Part shown: positions 1 through 12,500 of the stretch, one piece after another
Position numbering within the stretch: the stretch's first letter is position 1
Layout of the letters: every line of letters starts with the position of its first letter
Assembly (NCBI GenBank): GCA_039621445.1
Contig: CP154956.1
Span: 53,987,143-54,051,142 of the forward strand
DNA: 64,000 nt
From: Euglena gracilis
Lineage: Eukaryota; Euglenida; Euglenophyceae; Euglenales
Direction: 5' to 3'
Notes under the pieces: generated by a model
Databases searched by the model: none
The model's input: the letters and a program-made list of their open reading frames with translations, nothing else
What the model was told of the DNA's origin: nothing
Position numbers and translations under genes: made by a program

Positions 1-124
1 AAAACCCACTTGGATGGCTCCAAAACCCCCCAATCGGGGGTGAATATGCAAAACCTTGGGGGGGAAATGCCCATTTTGGGCCACTTTTGGGAAAAACATT
101 GTCTTTGCATATACCTACAAACTG

Positions 125-285
125 GGTCAGGGTTGGGGTTGGGTTTGGGTTAGGGTTCGGAATAGGGTTTGGTATAGGGTCAGGGTCAGGGTTTCGGGTT
201 AGGGTTGGGGTTAGGGTTCGGGTTACGTTCAAGGTTAGGGTTAGGTTTAGGGTTTCGGGTTAGGGTTGGGGTTAGGCTTCGGGTG
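125..285 (+). repeat. Degenerate telomere-like TTAGGG tract
   Basis: About 160 bp of imperfect GGGTTAGGGTT-type units mixed with GGGTTCGGG, GGGTTTGGG and GGGTCAGGG variants. Shorter traces recur near 6,885-6,905, 7,020-7,060, 7,785-7,805 and 16,125-16,140. The irregular units and internal location suggest interstitial degenerate repeats rather than a chromosome end. Confidence 0.6.
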
Positions 286-700
286 TGACGACCAAGGGCG
301 CCGAAGGCGCCATCCGACAATCGGTGTCTGATTGTGGATGCTCACAAAACGGTCCGGCAGCGAAGGGATTTTGTTATTAGGGGGCTGGGGGGGGGCGGGG
401 GGGGTGGGGGGGGGGGGGCGGGTGGGGGGGGGGGCGGCAGCCCCCCCCCCCTCCGCTAGACGACCAAGGGCGCCGAAGGCGCCCTCCGACAATGGGTGTC
501 TGATTGCGCATGCACACAAAACGGTCCGGCAGCAAAGGGATTTTGTTATTGGGGGGCTGGGGGGGGTGCGGGGGGGTCGGCAGCCCCCCCCCCCTCCGCT
601 AGACGACCAAGGGCGCTGAAGGCGCCCTCCGACAATGGGTGTCTGATTGCGCATGCTCACAAAACGGTCCGGCAGCAAAGGGATTTTGTTACCACCTCCC
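286..700 (+). repeat. Three tandem GC-rich units of about 140-160 bp
   Basis: Three copies start near 286, 461 and 604. Each opens with CGACCAAGGGCGCCGAAGG, continues through a TCTGATTG segment and an ACGGTCCGGCAG segment, and ends in AAAGGGATTTTGTTA. Long G and C runs separate them. GGCGCC-GAA-GGCGCC makes a small hairpin in each unit. ORFs called here are low-complexity artefacts of the G/C runs. Confidence 0.65.
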
Positions 701-1009
701 CCCCCCCTAATTGAACCCCCCCCCCTAATTGACCAAACGCCCCCCCCTTTGAAAATTTTTTTCAACCCCCCCCCTAATTGACTGCCCGGGGAGATTCCGT
801 GCTGAAGCACCTCCTATGCTTTTCCCAAAAGTTGCCCAAAATGGGCATTTTCCCCCCAAGTTTTTGCATATTCACCCCCGATTGGGGGGTTCTGGAGCCA
901 TTTAAGTGGATTTTGACTGGTTTTGGGGTGATTTGGACATAAGTTTTTTTCAGGGGGGGGGGGCTTAAATCTCCAAAAAGGGGGGTAGTGCGGAATATTG
1001 TGGGTCGGC

Positions 1010-1092
1010 CTGACCTGGTCGGCCCGACCCACACAGGTCGATAAGCCACCCACACAGGTCGGGCCGACCACAGGTCGGGCCGACCAGGTCGG
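1010..1092. repeat. GGTCGGGCCGACC palindromic minisatellite
   Basis: Several copies of CAGGTCGGGCCGACC and its reverse complement follow one another, so the block can fold on itself. No coding sense was found. Confidence 0.6.
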
Positions 1093-2669
1093 CCCGACCC
1101 GCAATTTGGTCACCTGCGATTTTCCGCACAGAGCCCTTTTTTGGCAATTTTTTAAATTTCCGAAACGGGCGTTTTTGGAAGTTTTCTGAGCTCTTTTTGC
1201 AGCCTTGCCGAAATTGGCCCGTCTTGTCCCGGAGGCCAATTAGCCAATTGTGCGGCAAATGGGGGGGGGGTGAGAGTAATGTGTTTTTCGGCTGAGTTGC
1301 CAGAAATGGGCATTTTCAGGCAAGTGAGCACTAAATTTTTTCCACTAGCTAGCCCTGCTAGCGGACTGTGTTTAAATCACAGTCCTCCAGTTTGTCCTTG
1401 GTCAGACGGCGACAACACCCCTCTTGGTCGATGGGTTGCATGTGTTGCATTTAATTAAATAGCAAAGGGAAAAACAATGAGACCCTTTCCCTTGATCGCA
1501 AGGGTAACATCAAAATGGACCAGAATGCTTTAAAATCACATAATGTTTGGTCAAATAAAGCACAAAAATCACCAATTTTGATCACTTTTCATCAGTTTTC
1601 TTGTTGAAACCATCCAAATTTTGCTTTGACATGGTCCATAGATCTGTTGGATTCAGAGAGCTTTTGCAAAAATATTTTGTTGAAAGGTCCCAGGCGTTTT
1701 GGTAAAAGAGCCCAAAATTATGGGAAAAGTGGACAACAATTTTTGCAGGAAGTACCAAAATTGTGAGGGTAAGATGTAAAAGCAACGAAGCAAGCGGGGC
1801 CACAGGCCCAAAACCAATGGTGCAGCCCAAAGCCCCAACACCCAGCAACCCAGCCAAAGACTCAAATCACCCAAAGACCCCAAAACCCCAGAACCGAAGA
1901 AGCAGCCCAAAACCCAATGGCAGCTTGTCCTAAGCCAGTGGAGACTTGGCAGAGGGGGGGGGTCTAAGGGGGGGCACTGTCTTGAGAGGGGTGGGCAGGG
2001 TGGTGCACTCGGTGCTTCTGCCATGACGCTGGCCAAATTTTGGCTATTGGGAAAATGTGGAAAAGTCATTTTTGGCCATTTTTCGGGTTGGGACAACAAA
2101 AAAAAGCGTTTGAAAAAATCAGTATTTTTGAGCCCCTTTTGGTTTTGAGCCACAAAGATTTTTTGCGACCCCTGGGCAGAGGGGGTCAGAGGGGGATGCA
2201 CCACAGCACGAGCCGCGGCACATGGGGGTCGGGGGGCCTTGTCCATTACTACACCTAATTTCAATCCAACATTCTATCAGACAATCAATCCGCATGTGCA
2301 CAGAGGGAGAAAGAATAAAATTTTGCACATGTGAATCGTGCATGTGGGCTCGCGATTTGCTGATCAATAATTCACAATTTCTATTTCCCATTTGAGAGAA
2401 ATCCCCCCCTTTGTCAAAAATCCTTTGTCAGCCGTCGTGGGGGGAGGCAAAAAAAATTAAATTTCAAAATATCTCCAAAATGGTGGCCAATCAAAGGAAA
2501 TCAATGCGAACCTAAAATAGGCTCCAAGGACCCTCTATTACCCCCATGGCCTATATAGGCCCCTTTTTATACCCTATATTAGCCCTCAGGGCCAGGTGCG
2601 CAAAATACAGCCCGTTTCAACCGTTTTTGGTCCATTTTGCGCCTCAGGGTAAGTTTCTTGTGACGTTTA

Positions 2670-2850
2670 CCACCCCCCCCCCCTTATTGTCCCCCCCCCC
2701 TTATTGTCCCTGGGCCTCGGCCGACGGGGGTTTTTTTGGCCCGGCCAATGAAAATTCCTTTGGTACCCCCTTATTGTCCCCCCCCCCTTATTGTCCCGTC
2801 GGGCCTCCCGGGGAGAGGTGGGTGGGACAATAAGGGGGGGGGGGGTGGTA
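2670..2850. repeat. Poly-C / CTTATTGTCCC repeat block with inverted copy
   Basis: Four copies of a C run followed by TTATTGTCCC lie at about 2,683-2,800. An inverted copy, GGGACAATAAGG plus a G run, lies at 2,823-2,845. The block looks like the ends of nested short inverted-repeat elements. Confidence 0.5.
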
Positions 2851-3528
2851 CCCCTGGAAGCCCTGCCTTGCAGCACAAAGGGATTTTATTATGGGGAGGA
2901 GAGCAACTCCCCCACCAGCCAGCCAGCCAGCCAGCCAGCAACCTTTTTCCAGCTGGCAGCCGTTTACCAACTTCGGACCTCCACCTCCCACCCCATCAAC
3001 GAGTTTTATTAATTTTGCAGCCGCTCAAAGGGCGGCTGGACGTTAATGGATTTTTGGCTTCATAGGTGCAAAAAATGGGCAAAAATGGGCGAAAATGGGT
3101 CGAAAAAAAGGCCAGACAGGGCAAATTTTGGGTCGAAAATTGACTTTGTTGCATTATTGGAAGTATTATAGAAGCATATTTGGGGTATTTTTGCAGTTTC
3201 GATTTTGGTAACCGGTTCGACCTGGCTCAGGCTCAGTTCCAGCTGGGGAACCTGTATGGGGGGGGGTCAGCCAACAGCCTTTTTCCATCAAGCCCAAAAA
3301 TTTCCAGCCCTGAACTGGACTCCCTTGGGATGGCTTTAATCAACGCCCTGTCACCTATCCCGTCCACAATGATAAATGATTTTTGCAGAGGCATATATCT
3401 TTAGCGGATAGTCAAACCTGCGCCATTAGGGGTTGAAATAAAGTGCAAAAACAACCTGGACATATGAAATGCATCAAAATAAGTTTGCTTTGGTTTATTC
3501 AAAAACAACTTTAAAATTGTGTCCTCAG

Positions 3529-6500
3529 GGCATTTGATGGTGACCAACATGGCAGCGGATGCACTGGAAATCAACAATGAAAACATGATCCAATATGTTG
3601 CTGCAACAACTCAAGAGCTGATCAACCGCTTATTTCAGCTTCCTGCACTCCCTTCCAAGCAGCATTGAAAAGCGCCCACTTTGCCACTCCCACCTTTTTT
3701 TGGTGGGCAAGCGCATGAAATTCAGTAAGTGCTTTGACTTTTTGTGAATGAATGTGAAATTGCATTTCCATGGTAGCTGCCCCCCCCCCCCCAAATCATG
3801 TACCCTTTTCTCACACAATCCCTTTTGGCATCCAACTGCACATATTGAACGTTTTACACCATCTGCCAGAGAGTTGCTGAAGACAAAGGGCACCCACATC
3901 TCCCCCGGGGGGGGGTCTAAATAGCCAGCCAGCAGTCTTTTTTTCCAGGCAGAAGCCTCTTTCTTGCCCTGGACGAGTTTTATCCATTTTACAGCCACCC
4001 CAAGGGCCACCCAGAAAATTTGATCACCCCAAATGTAAGGCCCCGTGAATTTTGGGGGGGGTTCCAAGTTTATCCGGAATTTCTCCCACGGAAGCAAATA
4101 CACAGGCAAATTTTGATGAGGATCAAATTATTTAACGCAGCGCAATCCAAACGCTCCTTGTTCACTTAAACTACCCGGGGGGGTGTGGGGGCCAGCCATT
4201 TTCCCAGCCAGCCCAAGGAGGGTCCAGCCTCTGAGCCGGACCCCCCGGGGGTCCTAAAACAACGCCCTGGTATGAATTAAGATTTGTTGAGCTTCCTGTG
4301 TTCTTGATCCAGTGTTCATGAATTTTGCATTTTTTGTTTACAGGGTGGTGAATAAGTGAAGATTTGCACATGGTATGGCACAGCTTTTGGGACAAAAGCA
4401 ACCCAAAATTATGATTCATGATGGCTAAAAATGGCCTAAATGGCCTACAATGGCTTAAAATAGGCAAATTTTGGGGCTTGGCTATAGGTGCTTGGCCATG
4501 ATAGTCATCTGCCTAACCCTATTTCTAGCAAACAGAAAATCACTGAAATGCCAATGATATTCCCATTAAGGTGTATTTAAGGAAATGGATCCCCCCCCCT
4601 GTTTATTCCCTCCCTGATGGCAGTAGTTCAAGGCTGCCATATATTATTTGCAGAAATGATATTTGATATTTTTTTAATGAAGTTGTAATAACATGATAAA
4701 ATAATATTATGAAGATTTTATCTTATAAATTATATTATTATGTAACAACATATTAATACGTTAAATTATATAATATTGTATTGTAACATTATATTACATT
4801 GTATTATATCATTATTGTATTGTATTGTGGCACCACATTACATTACATTACATTATATTATATTACATCACATTACATTACATTACATTACATTACATTA
4901 CATTACATTACATTACATTACATTACATTACATTACATTACATTACATTACATTACATTACATTACATTACATTACATTACATTACATTACATTACATTA
5001 CATTGTATTGTGTTGTATTGTATTGTATTGTGTTGTATTCTATTGTATTGTATTGTATTGTATTGTATTATTTTATATATAATGTATTATATATAATGTA
5101 ATGTAAAATATTATGTATTCTGCATTGCATAATATGTCACATAATCTAACATACACATCACAAAAATAATCTGTAAAATATTCAAGATCATCTGCCACAT
5201 GATATTTGTGATGTATTTTGATTTGTTTGCATGCGAAATATGCAATAATAATATCTTGTATATGCAGCATAATAATGATAATGTTAGGTTGAATACTGGT
5301 GATGCAGAAATGGAGAGAGCATTTGCACTATTATTTTTATGTTGCTTGAAACCATGTGATGTAGGTCGTGCTGTTCAGCTTCCAAAGTGTACCACAATTA
5401 CTCCCCGAGAGAAGCCGGTGTGTCTTGATTTTTTCTTACGTGCCTCCAAGAAGACTCCAGTGAAATTTAACGGAGCAATGGCACCATACAGGAGGTCATT
5501 TAACAACAATAATGTTCATGTTTGTCGCGAGAATGACGTTGCTTAAAGAAGAATGTTTTGATTGGTCTTTCCCCTGTCTTTTTAAATGCTTTTTTGGTGA
5601 TTTTTTATTTTTCAAGTTTCTTCAAAAATGAGAGCCATCTCGGCAGCTGGCTTTATCGTTGGAGTTGAAAGAAGCTTGATTCCGGCCAGTGGCAGCGGAG
5701 CATCACCGCCAGCGACGCATGAATCTTTCGCACAACAACGACAACAACAGCAGCAGCAGCAGCAGCAGTGGTAGCAGCAGCAACATCAACACTCTTCATC
5801 GGTGATGCTTTTTGAGTTTTATGTGCACCTCAAAATGTGTCCCTGCCCAGATACGTACCGCCAGGCTGTTGGGCCTAAATTGACCCCTCCCCCATCTCAG
5901 TTGACCCCTCCTCTGTTGGACCACCTGACCCCAGGATGATGTCCAATGGTGATGAAGAGAATTCATCCTTTTATGTGGCTTGCGAGGCCAAGTATGGGGA
6001 CAGTGGCTCCCTGGGCTGTTGGGCCCAATTTGACCTGGTCAATATCCCCGGGCAGGGGGGCGGGATAGGCATGGTGTACCACACCTTTTTTGACTTGGAT
6101 CAAATGGCTGCCAGTGCCCCCACCCCCTGCACCAGAGGGGAGGTCCGGACCAACCCTGGAGGGGTACCTGCCCCCCCCCCCAAAAGGTCAATTTTTTCTT
6201 TCTGGCGCTGGACGCTGAAAATTTTGTTGGCAAAATATTTCGTTTTGCCCAAAAGCGACTAAAATGGCACTTTTGGCCGATTTTGGGGAGGAGGACAAAA
6301 TTTTCCGGCTCGGCGCAAAGCATTGGGCCGAATTTTGGTGACCCGGACTGCGCCATTGTACAGGAGGGGGGGGGCGAAAGCTATCTTCAGGAAACCTTTC
6401 AATTATGTGGCTGGCTCCATTGCTGGTGAAATGTATATGAAATTACAAAGAGGAGCAAGCACCTCCAGACACTTCATATACTGGTGCTGTTTGTAGGCGG

Positions 6501-9500
6501 GCTTTGTCGGGCTTTGAACACTGGAGGTGGGGTCCCAGCCACATTGTTTGGAGGGATTTGAACGGCAGCTTCATACGTGTGGGGTTCGGTCTCCAAACCA
6601 TCGGTAGGCGGTCCCAGCAACTCCCCAATTCACCGGTTTTTTGCGGGGTTTTCCGGATGCAAGTTATAAAAATCTGGTTAATGACAAATAATTAGATTAG
6701 GGTTACCATTTTAGGCCACAATTTAGGCCAAATTTTAGGCTTGTTTCAGGCCAAAATGGCAGCCTTCAACCACTGCCCCCCCCCCCCGCGGGGGCAGTAC
6801 TTGAAGTTGAACAGGGGGGTCTACCTTTTCAGCTGATGGGGGTTTCAACAGCACTTTTTTTTGTGTTTTATGGCTGCATTTTAGGAGGAGGGTTAGGGTT
6901 ATGACTGCCGTTACAACTGTCAAAAGGGATTCGAGTTCAGGTTAGGCCAAAGTTAGAAACAGAAATTGGGCTAAACGATGGCCTAATTTTAGCCTAAATT
7001 TGGGCCTAAAAGCCTGAATCCTAACCCAAACCTTATTCCAAACCCCAACCCTAACTCTATGCTTTTCAATTAACCCAAAGCCCACCACTAGAGTGGCCAC
7101 ACCGTACTACACACTACTTATCTGGGGCTCTTGGTGGGAAAAACACAGGGAATATACTTCAGTGCCCACTTCTTTAGCGAGGGGGGGGGTCCGATTTCCC
7201 ACGTTTAACTTCTGGGCCCTCCCCTCCCAAAGTAGCCAAAGGCTCCAGCCGAATTTTAGGCCTAATATTTAGTGTTGCGGCATAACTTCGCCTTCAAAAC
7301 GTAATCCAAACCCAAAGATGTTTGGGAAGCCCATATTGTGGTGGGCAGTTGGGGGGTCCCCCCCGCCTGGGGTGGTGAGTGGTCTGAACCCCCCCCCCAG
7401 ATGTTTGGAGGGGGTGTCCAGACCCCTTGGCATTGGCATTGGCAAAAAACTGCAAAAAATTTTCCGTCACACAGCACTGGAAAAATAAAAATTTGTTTGT
7501 TTTCTTCACTTTTTAGCAGTGTGCACATTTCTTGGATGTTTTGGTGTTTCATCATGGGAAAAAAACCACAAAAATCCAAAAATGAGCACTTTTAGATTTA
7601 TTTTCAATCAAAAATCAGGTTTTTTTCCCAAAATTTTTGGCCTTGTATCTGGCCCCTTTGACCGTCACAGAGCCGAAAACTTCCCAGTCCCTTACTGTTT
7701 CGAGGTCGGAGGAAGGGTCTGACCCCCCCCCCCCCGGTCCAGGAGGGGCTTCATTAAAAGTCAGGTCAGGGTCAGGGTCCAGGGTCGGGGATAAGAATAG
7801 GGTTAGGTCCAGGAATTCCATATGAGCAGGGTGTATGGGTTAGAGGAGAGGGGACCCCCCCAACCCCGGGTCCTGCTGGGGGTATTTTGGTCTTTTTTGA
7901 TGTGCAGATGTGAGTGCGGGGTGTGGGGGGGACCTCATTCTAGTTAGACTGCTCTATGCCTGATGGCTCCTCCGCAGATGAGTCCCATCCCAATGTGAGG
8001 GTGGGGGTTCCATGTCCTGCCTTTACATTTCTGCGATAACTATCACCCCACTTTTTACTCTTCAGATTCCTTACATTTTTGTATATTTTTCCCTGTGTTG
8101 CGCGTTTTTTATTTTTTGGTTATTATTTTTTTTATATTTTTACTCTGCTTTTAGAAGTTGAGAAGTAACCAGCAATAAATGACGCCCCATCAACACAGCT
8201 AAAACCCTAGCCCGAAGTCCCCAAAATGTTGGCCCTTTTCAATTTGTCTGGATTTCCTTTTCTGTTTATCTTCTTTATTTCTTGCACCTTTTTCATGAAT
8301 CCTGGGGTTCGTCCTGCCAGGGCCAGGGTAATAAGTGAGCGAGCCGAGGGGGGGGGGCTGGAACTCAAATTTTCACGAACCTTTGCGCCTGAAACCTTGT
8401 GTTTTTATCATATTTTTTTGTCAGTTTGTCAAAAAAATCACCTGAAACGCGGGTTTGGGGCCTTTTCTGAAGCCTCTCAAAATTTTTCTGGCTCTTTCGC
8501 AAGGTTTTTTTTCTCCTCAGGGACAGGGGATTCAGGACCACTCCCTCCCCCCCTGCTCGTTTAATACCCTGGCCAGGGCCAAAGTTTTGGGTCACCAGCA
8601 CCCGTATGTTTTGCTGCAAGGGGTTCTTGCGCATTTGGAGCCAAAGAGAACAAGTTTTGTGGAAGCACTCTTCTCTGTGTTTTGCACTGCTTGCGTGGAT
8701 CAAAGCCACCAAATGATGCTGCGAGGACCCACCTGCAGTTTTCAAACCCCACAGGAACAGACACATCATGTGTGACAACTCCACAAAGTTTCCAACTGGA
8801 CGTGGTTGGTGGTGGCGAAGTGGTGGTGGCGCCGGGCTTCAATTTTTTCCCCCATCTGGCATCGTGTTATTTTAGTATTCCTCTCACATGGAGCACAACT
8901 GTTTTTTGTTTCTTGTAATTTCTTTTAGGGTGGGACGTTCAAATTTTCTGGGATTATGCCCGCATTGTTCCCAGTTGCCAAAGCAAAAATCGAAGACCAA
9001 GTGGCAGCTGTTTGCCGAAAGGAAAGGAATCAAGAAGCGAAAGAGGATGACCCGGGTCTTTGATGAGGACATTGGCGATTGGGTATCGACTTATGGCAGA
9101 GGTAAGAAGATGGCTGAAAAGTCAAAGGATTGGGTGAGAGAAGTCAAGGAGGGATATGTTCCGAAAGGTGCGCTGCTGTGTACATTTTTTATTTTGTACC
9201 TTCCAATGTTTTTAACTTTTGTTTGGGAAGCAAATTGCTAAAGGATCACATTCTCTGTCAGGTGTCCCAGGGAATGTCTTAAACCATGGATTTGGATAAT
9301 CGCATGCTTTGTTTTATATTAAAATCCTTGAAGGATAGGCAAGAAAGTAAATCCTACATGCAAAAAAAATCGGAATGTGTGACAGTATCACATCTTTTCG
9401 CCACAGTGGAAGGTGGTGATCCTTTCCTGGACTCGGAAATGGAGAAAAAATCCAAGGTTACGAAGCAGAAGGAGCGCGAACGAAAGAACAAGATCCGGCA

Positions 9501-12500
9501 AGCTGCTGTCAAAAGAACAAGTCTCGCATACAAAGGTTTGTTTGGGTGTGTGGCGGTGTTTGGTGGGACTGCAGGCAAGCACCAACAGTAGAAATTGCCA
9601 AAAATGACATTTTTTTAAAAAAAAAGATAGCTTCAAACGACTTTTTCGACCTTTTTTTTTTTTACATTCTAGCGTAGCTCCTAAAGAATTTTTCCATGCA
9701 ACTTTTCCATGCAATAAATGCAACTTTGCATTTATTTTTGTTTTTCTGCGTTCTTTTGTGTCATTTTTTTTGAGGGTCCATGTGGCGTCCCCCCAAATTT
9801 TAAATGACTTAAAGTTGCCAAAAATGAGAAAATCTATGGCTGAAAGTTCTTAGGCGGCCGGGTTCGCATTTAAGCTTTTTTATTTTGATTTGCGCACTTG
9901 CGCAAATTTCTGATCTTTTTGATTCTTTTTTGATTCGGCTGTATGACTCCGGGGGGTTTGAAAACATGTTGACAAGAGAGTGCAAAAAATGAGCGAAATT
10001 CTGTTTTTGGCGGTATGACCCCCGGGACTTTGGCGAAAAATGGTGTTTTTGAGGCCATGCACTGGCACCACGTCGTCCCCCCAGTCTCACGCCCTGGTTG
10101 CGGGGTATAACGTGGCTGCTAAAGCTGGGTGTTGTTGCACTGGGGAGGTCGATGCCGGTCTGGTGGGTGCTGAAGCATCAACAGCTGATGTGGCTGCAAC
10201 AGCGGAGCCGAGGCCGTGGGCCAACGGCAGTGCCTTTGGGACCCAAAAATTAGTGCCGGTGGACGTGTATCGTTACTGGGTGGCTGCGCACCAACTTCAG
10301 GAGATCCTCTGTCTCCATCTTTTGTGGGACCTGTCAATGGTCCAAAAACGGCACCATAACATCATGTTCCGGAGGAGACGGTGCGTTCATTTGCTTTCAA
10401 CCCATTCAGAAGCCACTAAGGGTAGCAGTAGGAGGGCCAAATGAAGTCGTTTTTACTACTCCATTGGTTGTATATTTGCGCATTTGCGCGCATCACGTTG
10501 TTTTTGGGGCGCAAATGCGCAAATAAACATAACCGTAAATTGTGCAGTTTCTTCACGCAGTGTATTTGCGCATTTGCGCCCACAAACAATGTGATGCGTG
10601 CAAATGCGCAAATGAACCACATCTGCTGCTGGTGTTTGACAGTTGTGTTTTTGTCACACCGTTCTTCTTTGTGTTTATTTGCGCAAATGCGCGCATAAAC
10701 ATAATTTAGTTTGTGCGCGCATTTGCGCCCATAAGATTGCGCGTCAACAAACAGTGTGACAAACCCACCAACTGGATGGCCCGTTGGTCTGCGCACCCAC
10801 AGCTCCTTTGTCACGCCGTTTCTCAACAGCGTCAGTTCATGGGTACTAAAGCCCAATCCTTGAAGGACATGTTTATGTTTATTTGCGCAAATGCGCCCCA
10901 AAAAACAACGTGGTGCGTGCATTTGCGCAAATAAACACAATTTTGTCCTTCAAGGGTTGGGCTTCTTCCGCTTTGTTCTTTGCCACACAACTGGTTGTGC
11001 AGATCCCGGGTATAAGCCGGGTGGGAGACGCCCGTCCCCTTCATTCCCTGCGGACCCTATTTCTTCCCCTCTGCGCTTCCCTTGCCAAACACCCCAGACT
11101 TTCCTTCCTTCCCCTGCGTCCTTCCCGCCGACTTGGTCACACCACACCCACACCCCCCGGCACCTCCTCCCCGCGCTTTAACAAACAACCCAAAAACACT
11201 ACACCAAGGCGCCGGAAGCAAAGCAGTCCGGCAAAAACCCAGGACGCACACCGCCGGCAGCTCGGGCATACCCGGGGACACAGCCGAAAGGAGGAACAAG
11301 GGCAGTAAAGGTCCCATTCCTTTGCCGCTTTTTTGCGTCTTTTTTGCTTCCAGGGGGGAAGGTCCCGGGGGTTTCGACGTACAAAGTTATTTTGGATGCA
11401 AGGAAGTCCTGAACCTTTACCACTGGATTGGGTGCATCAAAGCGGTGGGACTCACTCCCCCCAAATTATGCACAAAAACTGGTGTGTTTTACGTTTTTCA
11501 AGGGGAAAATGGTGGAGAATAACCATAAAGCGGACTCCGGCCCGACACATTCCGGGTATTTCAGGTGCCAAATTTTGACTTCTTGTAACGCAGTACTGTT
11601 GCAGAAAAGGTGTCGAACAGTCACAGGTCGTTTGCACGTCATCAATTCATTACGTTTAACTGCCAAACAGATGACGCCAAAACAACAGGCCGTTCGGGCT
11701 TGGGAACAGCAGTGCAAATGTACACACATAAGACAGGCAAATTTTGGTCAGTGAGATGCCGTGTTCCAGTGAGCATTACACACCACCTCTCACCACAAAT
11801 TTCATCACCACGTAATTGTGGTGCAAATCAACGGTTGGCGTGTGGAATTGTGTTTGCCAGCTGTCACGCACGAGGAGATGGTACCACACAACTGATGTGT
11901 GTTGGTGCGCGTATTTGCACGCACAAACAAACTTTGTTTATGTGCCCTAAGGCTCCTACGAACGCATCATTTTGAAGCGGTGTGCGCGCATTTGCGCAAA
12001 TGCACGCACAAACGTAATTTTGTTTATTTGTGCAAATGCGCGCACCAACACGCCCATCATGTTTTAAATCCTCGTAGGGTCATGGTCCTCATTGGTGTCT
12101 TTTAACATGGAAAGTAAAAATACATGTTTGTGGGCGCATTTGCGCAAATAAACATAAACATGTTGGTGCGCGCATTTGCGCAAATGCGCGCATAAACATT
12201 TAATACACCGTCAGTTTGCTTATGCGTGCATTTGTGCCCACCAACGTGCATTTTCAATTTCAATGTTTTGCGTTATATTTGCGAAATGCGCCCACAAACA
12301 CAATTGTTTTTATTGCGCAAATGCGCGTATAAACACCCATCAGTTGCGTGACGGCTGGCTGACGTAGTCTGTGGTGTGTGATCTAATGAGGCTCCGTGTG
12401 TTCTTACCGGCGGCGGCAGTATCCAAGTCAGTTCAACCAGCACGTCAGCCCCATTTCCAAGTGTCGTAGCAAGGGGTGTGTGCCTCTCTCCTGTTTGATG

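Larger units (their letters stand above)
1..914. repeat. Element bounded by about 100-bp inverted repeats
   Basis: Bases 1-100 reappear in reverse complement at 816-914 with few mismatches; the arms share the segment around CCCCAATCGGGGG and the ATGCCCATTTTGGG motif. The space between holds degenerate TTAGGG-like DNA and a GC-rich tandem repeat. This looks like a non-autonomous foldback or MITE-type element, but the left arm touches the window edge, so the true end and any target duplication cannot be seen. Confidence 0.6.
915..3528. other. Intergenic DNA with repeats, no recognised gene
   Basis: I recognise no protein here. The stretch holds a GGTCGGGCCGACC minisatellite (1,010-1,092), G/C runs, a CTTATTGTCCC repeat block (2,670-2,850) and a short CCAG run near 2,915-2,940. 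The first exon(s) and promoter of the RRS1-like gene should lie in or before this stretch, but I could not place them with confidence. Confidence 0.4.

Noticed and set aside
125-285. A true chromosome end
   Set aside because: Units are too irregular and further unique DNA follows; a telomere would be a regular terminal array.
247-810. Gly/Pro-rich open frame on the minus strand
   Set aside because: Produced by G/C runs and the tandem repeat at 286-700; no domain.
3180-3404. FDLAQAQFQLGNL stretch as the first exon of RRS1
   Set aside because: It faintly resembles the FDLGNL motif of the family, but splice sites and phase do not clearly join to exon A.
4776-5101. Open frames of about 100 codons with HYITL repeats
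   Set aside because: They read through a CATTA pentanucleotide microsatellite; all frames are open and no other coding signal exists.
10040-10444. 134-codon open frame inside the last RRS1 intron
   Set aside because: No recognisable domain, no splice or neighbour support; kept only as a note.
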